Assembly: GCA_963682055.1 (NCBI GenBank)
Contig: OY821741.1
Location: 9,927,501-9,991,500 of the forward strand
Direction of reading: 5' to 3'
Length of the DNA stretch: 64,000 bases
From: Primula veris
Taxonomy: Eukaryota; Streptophyta; Magnoliopsida; Ericales; Primulaceae
In this document: piece after piece, positions 1 through 12,603 of the stretch
Layout of the letters: each line of letters begins with the position of its first letter
How positions within the stretch are numbered: position 1 is the first letter of the stretch
Position numbers and translations under genes: made by a program
Notes under the pieces: generated by a model
Seen by the model: only the letters and a program-made list of their open reading frames with translations
The model's database searches: none
Told to the model about the DNA's origin: nothing

Positions 1-100
1 CGCAATGATTTGTGGCGGAGTTAGGTTTCAGATATACGTAGGGTCCTAAAATTTTAAAAAGAGAATATATAAAATTTTATAAATTTTATGTAAAATATGT

Positions 101-417
101 TGTGCGGAACCTTAAACAAATAGTAGGAAACAATAAATAATAAATAAAGAACTTTCAAAAGGACACACGAACAAGAAAAGAAAAAGACAAAGATTTAACG
201 TGGTCTCCTAGGGGTTACGATGTGTAAACCCCTAGACTAATCCACGGAGGAATAGAAAAATGTGCGGAAGCTCAAACAAATGGTAGAAAATAATAAATAA
301 TAAATAAAGAACACCCAAAAAAATGACACACACGAACAAGAAAAAATAAGGATTTAACGTGGTCTTCTAGTGGTTACGGTGTGTAAACCCCTAGACTAAT
401 CCACGGATGAACGGAAA
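101..417. repeat. Tandem duplication, about 160-bp unit, two copies
   Basis: Two consecutive copies begin at 101 and 261. Both start TGTGCGGAA and both carry the shared stretches ATTTAACGTGGT and TGTAAACCCCTAGACTAATC, ending in CCACGG. The phrases, together with 'aaatctccacattgtcttcaa' near 652, are reminiscent of plant LTR-retrotransposon termini, but no full LTR pair or coding remnant is visible here. The origin is therefore inferred only. Confidence 0.7.
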
Positions 418-2810
418 AACATATTACTATAATAGTTGAAGAATTACAAAGATAGTAAACCCACTGTTATTTGATGTAAAAAATAATGAATCACAAATAG
501 TTTATTTATAACTCGTATCATAGGCACATTCCTTCGTCTTATCAACGTGGGATAAACAAATCCTTATTACTCTAAGAAAGAGGCTTATTCCTACACATAA
601 CCAATGTGAGATAAACCCACAATACAAATATGATTTAAAGTCAACTTTCAACAAATCTCCACATTGTCTTCAATTCTGCAATATCATTCCATCAACTTCA
701 AATATTTAGTGTAGTCGTATGGTTCCCATTTTGTGCCGTCAATGAGTTAGACGGTACAATGTTCAGTTATCTTTACAACCATTATATTAAAAAATGCAGG
801 GTTAGATGATACATTTTCAATAACTAATTTAATTTTTTAATTTTTATTATATATTAGACAAGTTATGATTTAATAAATTAAAAACAAATTTTACAACACA
901 ATAAAAAATCAAATAAAAATATAGAAACCTAGTGGATACTACCCTAAATTTAACTATTAATGAAAAAAAAATAACAATTGAATATTTATTTTTGAAAACG
1001 GAATTTTGTGTCATTCACTTGATTGACTGTACAAAAGAAAAACTCTCAAAATTGTAATTGTATTCTCCCAAAATCATAATTTAATTGTATCCTATAATAA
1101 TCAATTATCACCAGTTTATGTATTTTATCAAATCTATTTTTAGTATTCTATTGTACTCTATTATTATTAGTTGTGTATGATGTTAAATTAATTTGGTTTC
1201 ATTCTCTCAAAATATTTTATATTTTGCTTTTGTACGATGTTTAAACAATTTCCATGTATTCTCTCAAAATTTATTATTGTCAACAGTCAACCTTATGTAT
1301 TCTCTTAAAATCAATTGTGTTACACGTTGGGTTTATGCTGAGAAATATTGAAGAGAGGAGTGAATTAATGGATATAAATAGATATATAATTAATAAATGC
1401 CCTAACTTATGACAGAAATTCGTGGGATTTGATTTAATTATGTATATCGGGTGGGTGAGAGGGTAATTATATGAACTAATTACTAACAAAATAAACTGTA
1501 AAAAGAACGGATTTACATCTTCTGTCATTGGTATAAGCAGCTTTTTTCCTATGATAAGAAAGACCGATATCGTTGATGAGTTTGATGTTGATTATATGAT
1601 GGAATTATTTTTTAGTTGGTGGAAAAGTTTATTTGTAGAAACAAAAAATCGTAAAATTTTTAGACATGAGCATAATGTTTATTATTGTGAAACGCATGAA
1701 CTCATATCCATACTTATTATTGTGTTTTTTTACTACCAATATTGAGTTTCTATTTCAAAAACATATTCGATTTGGAGTGTTTGGATATCTGAGGAGTTTG
1801 TTTGGGAAACCATATACGGGATGATGATCGTCTATTCTTTGAGAAATGTGTTGCGAGTTTACAATATCTAATTGAAGAGAAATTCTGGTCGTTGCCTTCC
1901 GGATGCACATTTTGTAGCAACACTTTTCTATATTTGCGGATGTTGTATAGTGTATGGGAGATGGGTGGAAAGAAAAAGATCGTGCTAAACAAGGCCCTTG
2001 AGGGCAAGGTCAATTTCAAAGGGAGGGCGAGTAATGGAACCATACTCGGACAACGTGCACTACTAATGGCCGGACCTGCAAAGGTTTGGCCTACTTAGTT
2101 TATTAAAGACTATTTCTATTTTTATTGCTTATTTGGCATAATACTTAATTGTTATTTTTTAATAATTGCGAACTCGTCAATAATTGTGAATACGGCCCTC
2201 TAGATGTTTTTTATTCACGAAGAGGTCTCACTCATCTTTATGAGTAGTGTTTGTGACATTATTCATTAATGAGAAAATACACTTTTTAAGCTTAACATTT
2301 ATCTCTCTTCTTTCATAAAAAAGTATGAGAACTTGTCTTGTTAACTAGCGTGAATTTAACTTTGATCGTGATTAGCACTGTTAGAGCTAGCCCACGGTGG
2401 TTGAGTCCATCACTACCAAATTTTAGAAAGTTGTAGAGTTGATACTCAAAGATGGAGTTTATTCATATAGCATGCAACTATAATGACAAACAGGAAAAAA
2501 ATAATTTTCATAATACAAATCATGTAGCAATATATTTTGTCCAACCAAACAACACTTTAGTGATGTGGAACTCATAGATTTTAGTAATATTGTATGATCA
2601 ATTATAGCTACGTAGAAACGAAATTCATATGACTATATAAGTTTTTTTTAATACTTTTAGAATTGGAAATTACAATAAAAAGATAAAACAAATCTATGTC
2701 TAAACGAGATTCGTTAGTATGGAACAAATTTTGTTTGAAATTTGAAAGAAGATAAAGTGTTGTAACTGCTTTCGACTTATTGAAAAAAATAAAATAGCCA
2801 GTTTGATTCT
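418..2810. other. AT-rich intergenic DNA, no supported gene
   Basis: I see no gene structure here. A slightly more GC-balanced patch near 1800-2098 has a 98-codon open frame on the + strand, but it has no recognisable domain, splice context or promoter and I do not call it a gene. Confidence 0.5.
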
Positions 2811-3246
2811 TTCGCTCTCTCTTTTATAAGACATGTGTCCAACTTTTAATTTAGTTAGATACATCTATAGTGAGAACTGTAAAAGAAAATTAGTGTTACT
2901 ATAAATGTGGTTACATGTATCATGTAACTCTTATGTAACAATAACTTTTTTTGACGAAATACTAGTTCAAACAAACTCAGAATTAATTAAATTAGTTGGA
3001 AGATGGTCTAATTATGTACTAGAGAGAATTATTCGCTCTCTCTTTTGTAAGAATGTGTCTAACTTTTAATTTAGTCAGATACATCTGTAGTGAAAAATGT
3101 AAAAAAATAAATAGTGTCACTGTAAATGTGGTTACTTATCATGTAACTCTTATGTAACAATAACTCTTTTTGGCTAAATATTAATTCAAACTCTGAACTA
3201 ATTACATTAGTTGGAAGATGGTCTAATTATCAAGTAAAGAGAATTA
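2811..3246. repeat. Tandem duplication, about 221-bp unit, two copies
   Basis: Both copies start TTCGCTCTCTCTTTT (2811 and 3032). They share GATACATCT, AATGTGGTTAC, ATCATGTAACTCTTATGTAA and TTAGTTGGAAGATGGTCTAA in the same order. The copies differ by scattered substitutions and small indels, so the duplication is not recent. It lies directly beside the Cassandra-type element. Confidence 0.8.
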
Positions 3247-3269
3247 AAACAAAAATATTTGGTACAAAT

Positions 3270-3487
3270 TTTTAGGGGTCACCCATCGTGGTACTACTCC
3301 AAGTTAAGCATACTTAACTATGGAGTTTGATCCTCATTTTGTCCGCACAATTTTAAAATGAATTGTTGATAGAAAAGGAATCTTAATCTCTTATAGAGCA
3401 TGGGTACTCTCATATCAGAGCTATATCGGACTCGCGCACAACATTCTGTACCATAGAAATTTTCCTTCGAAAATCTGGGTCGTCTCC
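3270..3487 (-). repeat. Cassandra 3' LTR, truncated
   Basis: It shares with the 5' LTR the start ACGACCC, the phrase GATATGAGAGTA, and the 5S-like block. Similarity stops soon after GATGGGTGACCCC near 3274, so the LTR end present in the other copy is missing. Confidence 0.7.
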
Positions 3488-3687
3488 TTCCCTTTAGGCT
3501 TGATGACCTCAGGGACCACACACTCGTGCTAGTCTCAATATTTTCGGCCAGATAGATGCTCTGATAACATCTGTAACAACCCGACCACACAAGCTGAATC
3601 GCCACCCTCATATCAATAGTATTGTCCGTTTTGGCACAACTTACCAGATATACTCGTGCTAGTCTCAACATTTTCGGCCAGATAGAG

Positions 3688-3699
3688 GCTCTGATACCA
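3688..3699 (-). other. tRNA-Met-type primer binding site of Cassandra element
   Basis: The minus strand reads TGGTATCAGAGC, complementary to the 3' end of initiator tRNA-Met, two bases inside the LTR end at 3702. Confidence 0.85.
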
Positions 3700-3701
3700 T
3701 C

Positions 3702-3988
3702 TGTAATGACCCGACCACACAAGGAGAATCTCCACCCTCATATCAACAGTATTGTCCGTTTTGGGATAATTTTCCAGGGATAACTCATCCTCGTAGTACT
3801 GCAAGCTAAGCACACTTAACTATGAGTTTCGTTCTTATTTTGTACCGCACAGTTTTAAAATGCTTTGTTGATATGAAATGAATATTTAAACTCATAAATC
3901 ACACGGATACTCTCATATCTAGGCGATGTCGGGCTCACGCATAACTCTCTGTACCACATAAAATTATCTGGAAATTTGGGTCGTCACA
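3702..3988 (-). repeat. Cassandra 5' LTR (287 bp)
   Basis: On the minus strand it begins TGTGACGACCC and ends TCGGGTCATTACA, immediately before the tRNA-Met-type primer site. The sequence 3765-3832 inside it is 5S-rRNA-like. Confidence 0.8.
3765..3832 (-). promoter_or_regulatory. 5S rRNA-like internal promoter region in Cassandra LTR
   Basis: On the minus strand this reads AACTCATAGTTAAGTGTGCT, then GCAGTACTACGAGGATGAGT. Plant 5S rRNA has AACTCCGCAGTTAAGCGTGC and GAGTAGTACTAGGATGGGTG in the same order. The block corresponds to the C-box part of the RNA polymerase III promoter. A sister copy, closer to 5S in places (GTAGTACCACGATGGGTGAC), lies at 3274-3335. Whether either is transcribed is unknown. 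Confidence 0.75.
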
Positions 3989-6900
3989 GACAAAAACATA
4001 AAATCACTAATTTTACCATAATAGAAAACATATATGATCAATGATTGATATTAAGGATAAAAATTGAAATGTGAAAATGATTTGTTCTTAATTACTATCA
4101 TTGCGCATTCATACCTATAACAATACTATTAAAATTATAACTACAATTATTAATACCACATATGCAATGAATGCAAACTCACACAGTTGAACGAAATATG
4201 AGTTGTTTGAACTTTCACCACTCATTCTATTCATAATGAATAGTAAATCTGGTCCACGTGTTGTGGAGGGTTATAATTGTTACCCACTATGTACTTGTGA
4301 TTAGAACATTTTAAGAGATTAATATTGTCTTTATGAGCCTATGGAATTGTACAAATTTATAGGGAAAAACAATTAGAAAAGGAAGAAATTCGAGTGTTTC
4401 AGATGTTATTTCTATATTGTATGAAAAATATATAACTTATACGATTCAAGTTTTTTGTGTGATAAGTGTACTTATTTACCTTTTTTAAAACTGGCATTGT
4501 TCAATAAAACTAATTGTAACTAAATTATGAAGTATGCCTGATTTTAATTTACACTACCAAATACGGAAAAAGATAGTATGTGATTTTATACGGTATTTAG
4601 CTGTGAAAGTCAAGTGCAAAAAGAAAATAATTAAAATAAGGAATGAGTAATTCAAGAATGGAAGAAAATTGATAAGACTAAACCACAATTTAGTTCATTA
4701 GTATAGTATCTTATTGTATTAAATTAAATTTTCCACTTGGGTGTGAAAGTAAGTTAAGCATGTGAAAATAAGTGAAGTAGACATAAGTACAATGTCTTTA
4801 AACGCTTATAGTATATTATAGTAAATAAACTGGCGCTAAGCATGGGGTTATGTTTTGCGGTTAATTCTGAGTTTATTAAATGTCGGGTTAGAAAAATAAT
4901 CTTTTCAAAATAAAGTAAAATATATGCTTTCATTGAAGTATTAAAGTCATTTAAAATGGATCACGTTGCAAATCAATTGTGGTTAATTATTATTAACATC
5001 TCATAATTACTGCAATTGTGGTTGAGACCCAAATGTCTCATGCTCATCATGATAGTTTGAATCCTGACACTCACAAATTGGATTACCTCCAAAATGAGGG
5101 TTATTAATTATAAAAATAACTTATAAAAAAAATCATGTTTATTTGTCATTTTTCTTTTGATATTATACAAGTATCTTGCACTTTATTGTTCAAGCAAAAA
5201 TAATCTAAATGATCATTAGAACCATATTGCATTCTTTTTATGATATAAGAGATTTATCTAATATTTTTTTTACTACAACTACATAATTTTTTGGTGTGTT
5301 ACCATATTATTACATAAAAGGCGGGCGTGACATTTTCTTGTTTAATTCATATATATTTTGAACTTCTTAGAAATGATTAAATTTTTTTGAAACAAAACCT
5401 TTTTTTATTAAACTAAATTGGAGGGAAAGTTATCACAGTAGTATTTTCCACTAAAATCATCTTAAAAAAAAGTAGAGGTAAATATGTAGATCAGATGGAA
5501 ATTGGCATATAAGGTCACATGCTTGACTTCCCATCTAATCACTTGTTGATTTTGTATTCAATGCTAGCATAACATAAATCTAATGGTATTAATAGTAAAA
5601 TTTGATAGCCGATGGTATAAAATTGAATGTGCCCATAGTTAATGATACTAAAATATAACTAACTAACCCATCTCATTTGTCGTGGTCTCATGTGCTTATT
5701 TAAATAAATATTTAAATGTATCTACAATAGAACTTCTATAAAAATAATACTCGCTAAATTAATAAACTTTTTAAAATAATTTGTTTCTCCCGTCCCGACA
5801 TTGACTAATATAATTTTTTTTAATTTCGATAAAATATTAAATATTTGAAAGATTCTTATATAAATATTATGTTTTCACAAAATCATAAATTAATAATTCT
5901 TTAAAATGATAAACATTACTAGGACGATTTAATGAAATATGACTATATATTCGTTTGTTAATTGTTAAAATTTAAATCAACTTTGAGTTCATCTCTAGTT
6001 TTATTTATTGAATTTTTATTCTTACTTTGCAATACGGTGTAAGATGTATCAAAATTTATATACTAGTAGGTAAAACTAATGTATTTGCCTTTACTAACGA
6101 CTTTAACGAGTATTCTTAGTAACCAACCATTTTCTAGACTTACTCACCGCACCGTCTCACATATATATACTCATAAGACTAGGGATGAACACGGTTCGGT
6201 TTGGTGCGGGTTGAGTTCAACCCAAACCAAATCACGTAAAAAATAGCGGTTCAGTTTGATGCGGTTTTGTGAAATTTTAAATTTTAATCTAACTCAACTC
6301 AATCCATTTTAAGTTGTTTGGGTGCGGGTTGGATTTGCGGTTTATTCATTTTGGTCGTTAAACTTAAAAAAAATGTAAATCCAGCCCCAAAAATAGAAAA
6401 TTGAAACTCGAAAAAATAAAAATAAAAAATATCAAAATTAAACATTCACAAACTAAAGTATAGTTGCATAATACATGCACAAAACTAATAGACTGACATA
6501 ACATTTTTTATTCATGTCCATTATGCCGTTAAAATAAGATCGAAAAGAGTAATAGAAAATTAAACATGCGACATAAAACCATAAAATAACAAAACAACTT
6601 AAATTTGTAAATTAAAAGATGGTATAAACCGAAATCTTATGTGTTTGATCGATCACAATCTATTGGGATTAAATGGTTTATTATGTATATTTGCTTATTC
6701 ATATGTATATTTAATTATTCATATGCATATTTAGCTAATTTATATTTTTACTTATGATAAAAGTAAGCTTAAAATTGGAGTACCAAACAAAAAACTTTAC
6801 TTATAAAAGTAAGCTTAAAGTTGGATTGTTTTTTGGAGTACCAAACAAAAAACTTTACGTATATACTTATAAGTACAATTAAGTAAAAGTAGTAGACTAC

Positions 6901-8144
6901 CAAACAAGGCCGAATCTCCTCAAAATAAGAAAGCAAATCTTACTTATTATAAAGAGAATTTTTGTTAGAGCTTTTGTCCTTTCTGAAATGCTAACTTTAC
7001 CAAAATGTGACATGAGTTTTGTAACAAGTTTTCTCATTAGCACCATAATCTCACGTGAATGCTAATTTCATTGCCATATATATGATCTCAACACGTGACA
7101 AGTATGCTAATTTATATTCCTTTACACATCTTTATGCTTATGTGTTAGTGAAACATTGATGACCGGTATTTTGTTCAATCGGCTATTTCATGGAATAGAT
7201 TTGTTCTGGTTTTATATATGTGATATGTTATATAATACTATGTTCGACGTGTTGCGTGTGTGACGCATAATACAATTAAAATATAATAAATAAATATAGT
7301 TATAATATAAATATGTGGATAATACAAAAAAAATAGTATAAGATGATAAGACTTAAAAGAATGTTTAATTGTTAAAGAGCGATAAATACTGTTATTAGTT
7401 ATTACTTTTTATATTTTTTTTTATGTAAGTATGATATTATTGTAATTAATAAAAAAATATAGGGGTATTTTTGAATTTTTTTTTGTCTAAATTGGACCTT
7501 TCATTTGACTTGAATTGACTTATTATAATAGAATGATAATACATAATTTGTGTATTAAAATAAATATTTATGTTATTAATACTTACACTATAAGAAAACG
7601 TTAGTGCCACTAATTTTAGCAACAAATTCTTTACTCTCATTATTACTGCTTTTTTCACCGTGAGTACCTTAGGCATCTCATTACTACTTTTTATTTTTTT
7701 ATCTCACACTATATATTTCATAAAGTGCATGCCTATTGAAAGATTTTAAACTAAAAAACTGTTTTATTATGAATTTGCGTGTTCATGGGTACTATTATAC
7801 TTTTGTGTTTCAGTTATTGACATGTTGTGTGTATTTTCAAGTTGCCTTATCGTTATACTAATTTTGAGGATAAGGAATTGATTTCAGAAGTTTTTGTACA
7901 TCAACTAAAAAAAATATTAGTGTTCGAGATAAATATCAATGATTGCTTGATTGTTGATCAACTGTTTTGTTATGTAAGTTCGCTTTTTTGTTTAATTAGT
8001 TTTCTTGAAATCCATTACCCATAAAGATGTTGTTATATAAAATTGGTGGTAATTAAAAACCACAAACTACAAGTGCTTACTTCACTACAATATATAGTTT
8101 TTTTTTTTTTTTTTTTAAATAGTCTGAATGCTGACAAAAACTTT
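3989..8144. other. AT-rich intergenic DNA with MITE fragments
   Basis: No gene is supported. At 6182 the sequence TAGGGATGAACACGGTTCGG resembles a hAT-type terminus, and near 6893-6914 ACTACCAAACAAGGCC resembles another MITE end, but no partner end was found for either. A short direct duplication (AAAAGTAAGCTTAAA...CCAAACAAAAAACTTTAC) spans about 6758-6858. At 7587 CACTATAAGAAAA looks like a solitary CACTA-type terminus. Confidence 0.45.
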
Positions 8145-8337
8145 CACTACAAAATAATATTTGATTTAGTGAGAGTCAAAAGCTGTCACAAGTCTGTCGC
8201 TAATTTAAAATGCTGTCACAAATCTGTCACAAATTGACTAAATTGTCACAAAGCCGTCACAAAAACCGTCGTTAATAAGCTCGTAACAAAAAATAACGTC
8301 ACTAATCCCGTCGCTATTTGAGTATTTTTTTGTAGTG
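8145..8337. mobile_element. CACTA-type MITE, 193 bp, copy 1
   Basis: The element begins CACTACAAAATAATATTTG and ends GTATTTTTTTGTAGTG, giving inverted termini CACTACAAAA. It is flanked by TTT on both sides, a 3-bp duplication as expected for CACTA transposons, though in an A/T-rich setting TTT is weak evidence alone. It has no coding capacity. Internal motifs of the form GTCACAA/GTCGC recur. The copy at 11495-11687 is the same length and highly similar in reverse orientation. Confidence 0.85.
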
Positions 8338-9667
8338 TTTGTTCCTATACTTAATTTGATGACATGAAAAGCAACAGTTTCTTTCTACGTTGTCTCCTAG
8401 AGATGATCTTATTTTGCAAGATACAAAAAATACTTCATACTTCAATTTTGTTAAGACCTTATCTATAGAAAAATTGGCCTTAATGCTAATAGATTTTGGC
8501 ATCACAATTAAAAGAAGCTCTTACCTATGGCCTATGTTAATGTAACTATTACGTGTACTAATGTCATTTTATGCTCTTATTAAATTTGTTCGTCCAATTT
8601 CGAAAATTCCATATCTATGAACTATGCCTATGTCCATTGTCTATATACGACTATATTTACATAATTGCTCAAGATGGCGACATTTATGCACCCTATTTTA
8701 TTAGGACGCGCGTAGGATCATATACAAAGTCAATTCTATAAATTTCACAAAATTGCGGAATGGATCTTAGAAAACAACCCCGTCCTTTGGACAGGCTTCC
8801 ATGCTAGTCGTTCTTGAAATGAAATATGCCACAACTAATTTGTTAAATGAATGTACAAACAAACTTTACAGAATACGAGGAAACGCTTCTTGACAGTCAC
8901 CCAAAACATGTATGCATAAACAAAAATGACTTGAGCATAGAGGAAATTTGCGTCACATATATTAAATATATAATATAGCTGCCGGCTTTCAGTGATAAGT
9001 TAAATTAATGTGTTTGCTAATTTATTTCAATTAAAAGATTTGGTTACCTCCTAGATATACATCAAATGGACCTATGGAAAAATGTTGGTAAACGGAATCA
9101 TGGTCGAATGTGTACATGTTGACAACAAGGTAAATTTATATATCGGATTATATTATTTTTTGATTATATATATAGCAACTAATTAATCAAAGTAGTCGTA
9201 GTCCACCAAAAAATATCTAGTAAGCAGATTCCAAATAGACACTTAATTGTCAACTGGTAGGTTGTATATAGACATTGTTGTTACGCATATGAGGTCACCT
9301 TGGCTTGTAATTAAGTAGTACTAAATTTAAGTATGCACATATACTTGGAAAACAAATTGACTAGTATTGTGAGAGCATATTTTTAAAAATATCTCTATCC
9401 TGGCTACAGCAATCAACTAGTCAACTGGAAATAAAGATGCAAAATCAGGCTCCATTTGGGGATACAATTTTCAGGGTGATTTTTGGATTTTAAAAATTCA
9501 TTACTGTTTGGATAGCAAGATTTTTTTGATTTAAAATATCCAAATTTTTGACCAAAATAATCTTAAAGATAAATTAAAAAAACATACTATTTTTGAAACT
9601 AAATTAACAAATCATACAAAAAAATTTCTAATTAACAAAAAATACCGAAAAACTCATAGCTTATTTG

Positions 9668-9865
9668 TACGTTTCATACCCTTATTCCAAAAGTTCATAC
9701 CATTATTTCAAAATTTCATACATTTATTTGAATATTTTCATACTCTTATTTCAAAAGTTCATAAGATAATTCGTAAAGTTCATATACCCCAATTTACAGA
9801 ATTTATATATATAAATTTCAACTCCATACCATTATTTCACGGAGTTCATACACTTATTTTTTAAA
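9668..9865. repeat. Degenerate short tandem repeats, about 28-30 bp
   Basis: Six or so diverged copies of TTATTTCAAAAGTTCATACC-like sequence follow one another. Confidence 0.5.
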
Positions 9866-9897
9866 CTTATACATTAATTAACAAATCCAATAATTGC

Positions 9898-10220
9898 CCG
9901 TCCTCCGATTTAGAACTATCACGTCGTCGTCGTGGGACTCTATTTCGACGATGACATCTCCGTCGGCATCAAACTCGAGTTTTCGATCTCGTTATACACC
10001 CTCGCTGCCCACCCCCATGTATATCTCCGTCTCAATCTCCACCGAATAGAGAGATCGGAGAAAGAGAGGGAGGAACAGAGAAAGATCGAAAAGAAATAGA
10101 TCGATCGGAAAGAGAGAGCAAGTACGAGAGATCGGAGAGAGGGAGAAAGAGGAAGAGAAAGAAATCGGAGAAATAGTTAGGGGATGAGAGAGAGGAAAGA
10201 GATAGCGAGAGATAAATGAG
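9898..10220 (-). other. Gene-fragment-like island with CT-rich leader (minus strand)
   Basis: On the minus strand a CT-rich stretch (10220 to 10050) resembling a plant 5' leader runs into a GC-richer stretch with a short open frame reading about EFDADGDVIVEIESHDDD. A stop lies just upstream in that frame and no further exon is visible. This could be a captured gene piece carried by a transposon. I do not recognise the source gene. Confidence 0.25.
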
Positions 10221-11494
10221 TTTTTTTGTTTTCTTATTAATTATTAGTTAAATGTATGTTTTTTATAATTTAATTTTTGAGTATATGATTTTATTAATAT
10301 AATATGTGTAGTGTATGCTTATATATATCGTCTACTATACTTCTATACTTCAAGAGCTGATCAAAATGCGCTAAATGACATAAAATAACACTATAAGCGG
10401 TAAGTATATATAAAGATGCATTTCATTTCGAAATGAACTTACTTGGTCTAACGGTTAGAGTTTGGTCTTTGAGTGTATTCTAGGAAGGGCCGACCCATCC
10501 CTCATTGGCATATGAAATCGGAAAATCATACCTAAAGGAAATTTTATAGCTGGAAAACAAATTATAATTCTTTTCCCATCAAAATTTACATATTTGTATC
10601 GTTTCTTTTGAGGTTTTCTTTTGGTTATTGTTTTAATGTTTAAGTTAAATGCAAACATAGTCTTAATTTCCGAGTGTATAATGCTTTATTATGCTTGCAT
10701 ACAAGTGTTTACCTCAATACCTTGATAGGCACAAAAAAGAAGTTTTAAGGTAACCCAAAGTTCTTATTATTCACAGGATTATAACTTATTAGTAAAGATT
10801 GCCTTCAAAAGTTGTATTAATTAAAGAAATGTACAAATAACATGTGAAGAAAATAAAACTAAAATTAACAAAAAGAATCAAAAGGCAACACAAAAGTTTA
10901 GATGCTCACATATTTACCCACATCCAGGGGCGGCCCGGGTGGCAGTCGGCAAGCCTCGAGGCACGGGCAATAAAATCCCAAAATAAATTTAGGATAAGCC
11001 TAAAGGCCTAAGTGTCTTATTATTATAATATTAAAATGCGATTCAGTGAATATTATCATATGAATGTTTTGTGGTGGAGTAGTTAAATATAGTAATTTAT
11101 TACTTGATGGTTAAGCGTTTGAATCTCCTCGACATCCAAATTTAATTTTTTTTAATTAAAAAAATAAATTGGAGCAACTATTTTTTTTATGAGTGTCGAA
11201 CAATCTGAACTAACGGGTCAGCACTGCCCACGTTATATACAAATACTATCTATTTATATGGGATTTTATCCATTTATATAAGTGTCATTTGCCACTTATT
11301 AGAATCACAACACAACTTACGAAAGTTACAATGTCAACCAAAATAGAGTTATCAACTTGTCATCCTGATGATTTACTAATAACGTAATAAGCATATTCCA
11401 TCCTTATGTGCCAAAATTTTTTCAAAAAACTATCTATTTTTTTTCTCCGATTCTCTAATTTTCCTGAATATCGGAAAAGCAACCAAGAGTTATA

Positions 11495-11687
11495 CACTAA
11501 AAAAAAATACTCAAATAGCGACGGGATTAGTGACGGTATTTTTTGTTACGAGCTTATTAGCGACGGTTTTTGTGACGATTTTGTGACAGTTTAGTCAATT
11601 TACGACAGATTTGTGACAAATTTTTAAATTAACGACAGACTTGTGACAACTTTTGACTCTCACTAAATCAAATATTATTTTGTAGTG
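11495..11687. mobile_element. CACTA-type MITE, 193 bp, copy 2 (inverted)
   Basis: This is the reverse complement of the 8145-8337 element with few differences: it starts CACTAAAAAAAAATACTC and ends ATATTATTTTGTAGTG. Flanking triplets are ATA and TTA, so the 3-bp duplication is not perfect. With copy 1 it forms a long inverted pair about 3.2 kb apart. Confidence 0.85.
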
Positions 11688-12603
11688 TTATTTTAGTAAA
11701 ACGGATTTAATAATTTTATAAATGAGTACAAATTCTCTACAAACCGGTTGATACAAATTATTATATGACCATATTTTTTATTTAATGTTTAGTCAAATTT
11801 TGTTGGAGAAATATTTGTAGTGTCTTTTTGTTTTTATTGAATATCAACATAGTAATTGAATCTAGTGCTAGCCCATGGTTAAATAGTTGACAGAAAGCTT
11901 AACTAAGCCCTAAAATGATGGTAATAGTATCAATAGATATATTCGATTTTATAATTTGGCCAATGATAATTCAACATGTGCCGTGTACATGCTAAGACGA
12001 CAACAACGGGCTAAACATAGTAATTTGGCCAATGATACTCACCCGTCCCGATATGTCATGCTTCCAAAAATATAAAATTTAAAAATTTGGACCAATTTCA
12101 CTTAAAATTCAACAAAAAAATATCGAAAAATAAAAAATTTCAAACATTATTTCTTAATTAAAATACGAGATTAAAAGTGCAAATTTGATATTTAACTACA
12201 AAAAAAAAATAAAAAAATATTAAAAAGTGAAAGTGAAACACTTAGATCGAGACGTTTCAAAAACAAAAGGACACTTGGTACGGGAGAAAATTGTTAACAT
12301 AAACTTTAACTCAGGCTCTAAAATTATGGATAATAGTATATAATAGAAATATTGGAATGTTATAATTTAGCAAATGACACGGTAAGACGAAACTTGAAAC
12401 GGTCAAGTGTAAGTTATGACCTCTTCTCCACCTTTAAATTAGTTAAAGGACATGCTAAGACAATACAGAGAAAATAACGGGTAATATTAACCGGCCACAA
12501 AAACATTTCTCACAAAATTCTTTTGACCTCTTCTCTACCTCCAATAAAATACATAACCATTTTCAATATACAAACTTTTTATCTCTCTATATTTTCCTAT
12601 ATC
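11688..12603. other. AT-rich region upstream of the ROH1-like gene
   Basis: No transposon is recognised in the last 900 bp before the start codon. A pyrimidine-rich leader (TTTTATCTCTCTATATTTTCC) ends right at the ATG. I cannot identify a convincing TATA box. Confidence 0.4.

Larger units (their letters stand above)
3270..3988 (-). mobile_element. Cassandra-type TRIM retrotransposon (rearranged)
   Basis: Read on the minus strand, an LTR starts TGTGACGACCC at 3988 and ends GGTCGGGTCATTACA at 3702. It is followed two bases later by TGGTATCAGAGC, the classic initiator-tRNA-Met primer site (3688-3699). A partial second LTR end lies at 3572-3655, followed by a primer site with one mismatch (3558-3569), and a truncated third LTR copy lies at about 3270-3487. 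Two LTR copies contain a stretch closely resembling the 3' half of plant 5S rRNA. Short length, no coding capacity, a Met primer site and 5S-like LTRs are the diagnostic set for Cassandra TRIMs. The extra half-LTR suggests unequal recombination. Confidence 0.85.
8338..11494. other. AT-rich intergenic DNA with minor repeats
   Basis: No intact gene is seen. Degenerate short repeats of the form TTCATACC-ATTATTTCAAAA run from about 9668 to 9865. A purine-rich GAGA tract spans 10050-10220. At 10923 CAGGGGCGGCCCGG resembles a hAT terminus with no identified partner. Confidence 0.45.

Noticed and set aside
1802..2098. 98-codon + strand open frame beginning MGNHIRDDDRLFFEKCV
   Set aside because: It has no recognised domain and no promoter, splice or paralogue evidence. 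It may be a decayed gene piece, but I cannot support a call.
3318..3813. Two minus-strand open frames of 134 and 66 codons
   Set aside because: They lie across LTR and primer-site sequence of the Cassandra element, which is non-coding.
10923..11240. hAT-like terminus CAGGGGCGGCCCGG
   Set aside because: No matching inverted end or 8-bp duplication was found nearby, so I do not call an element.
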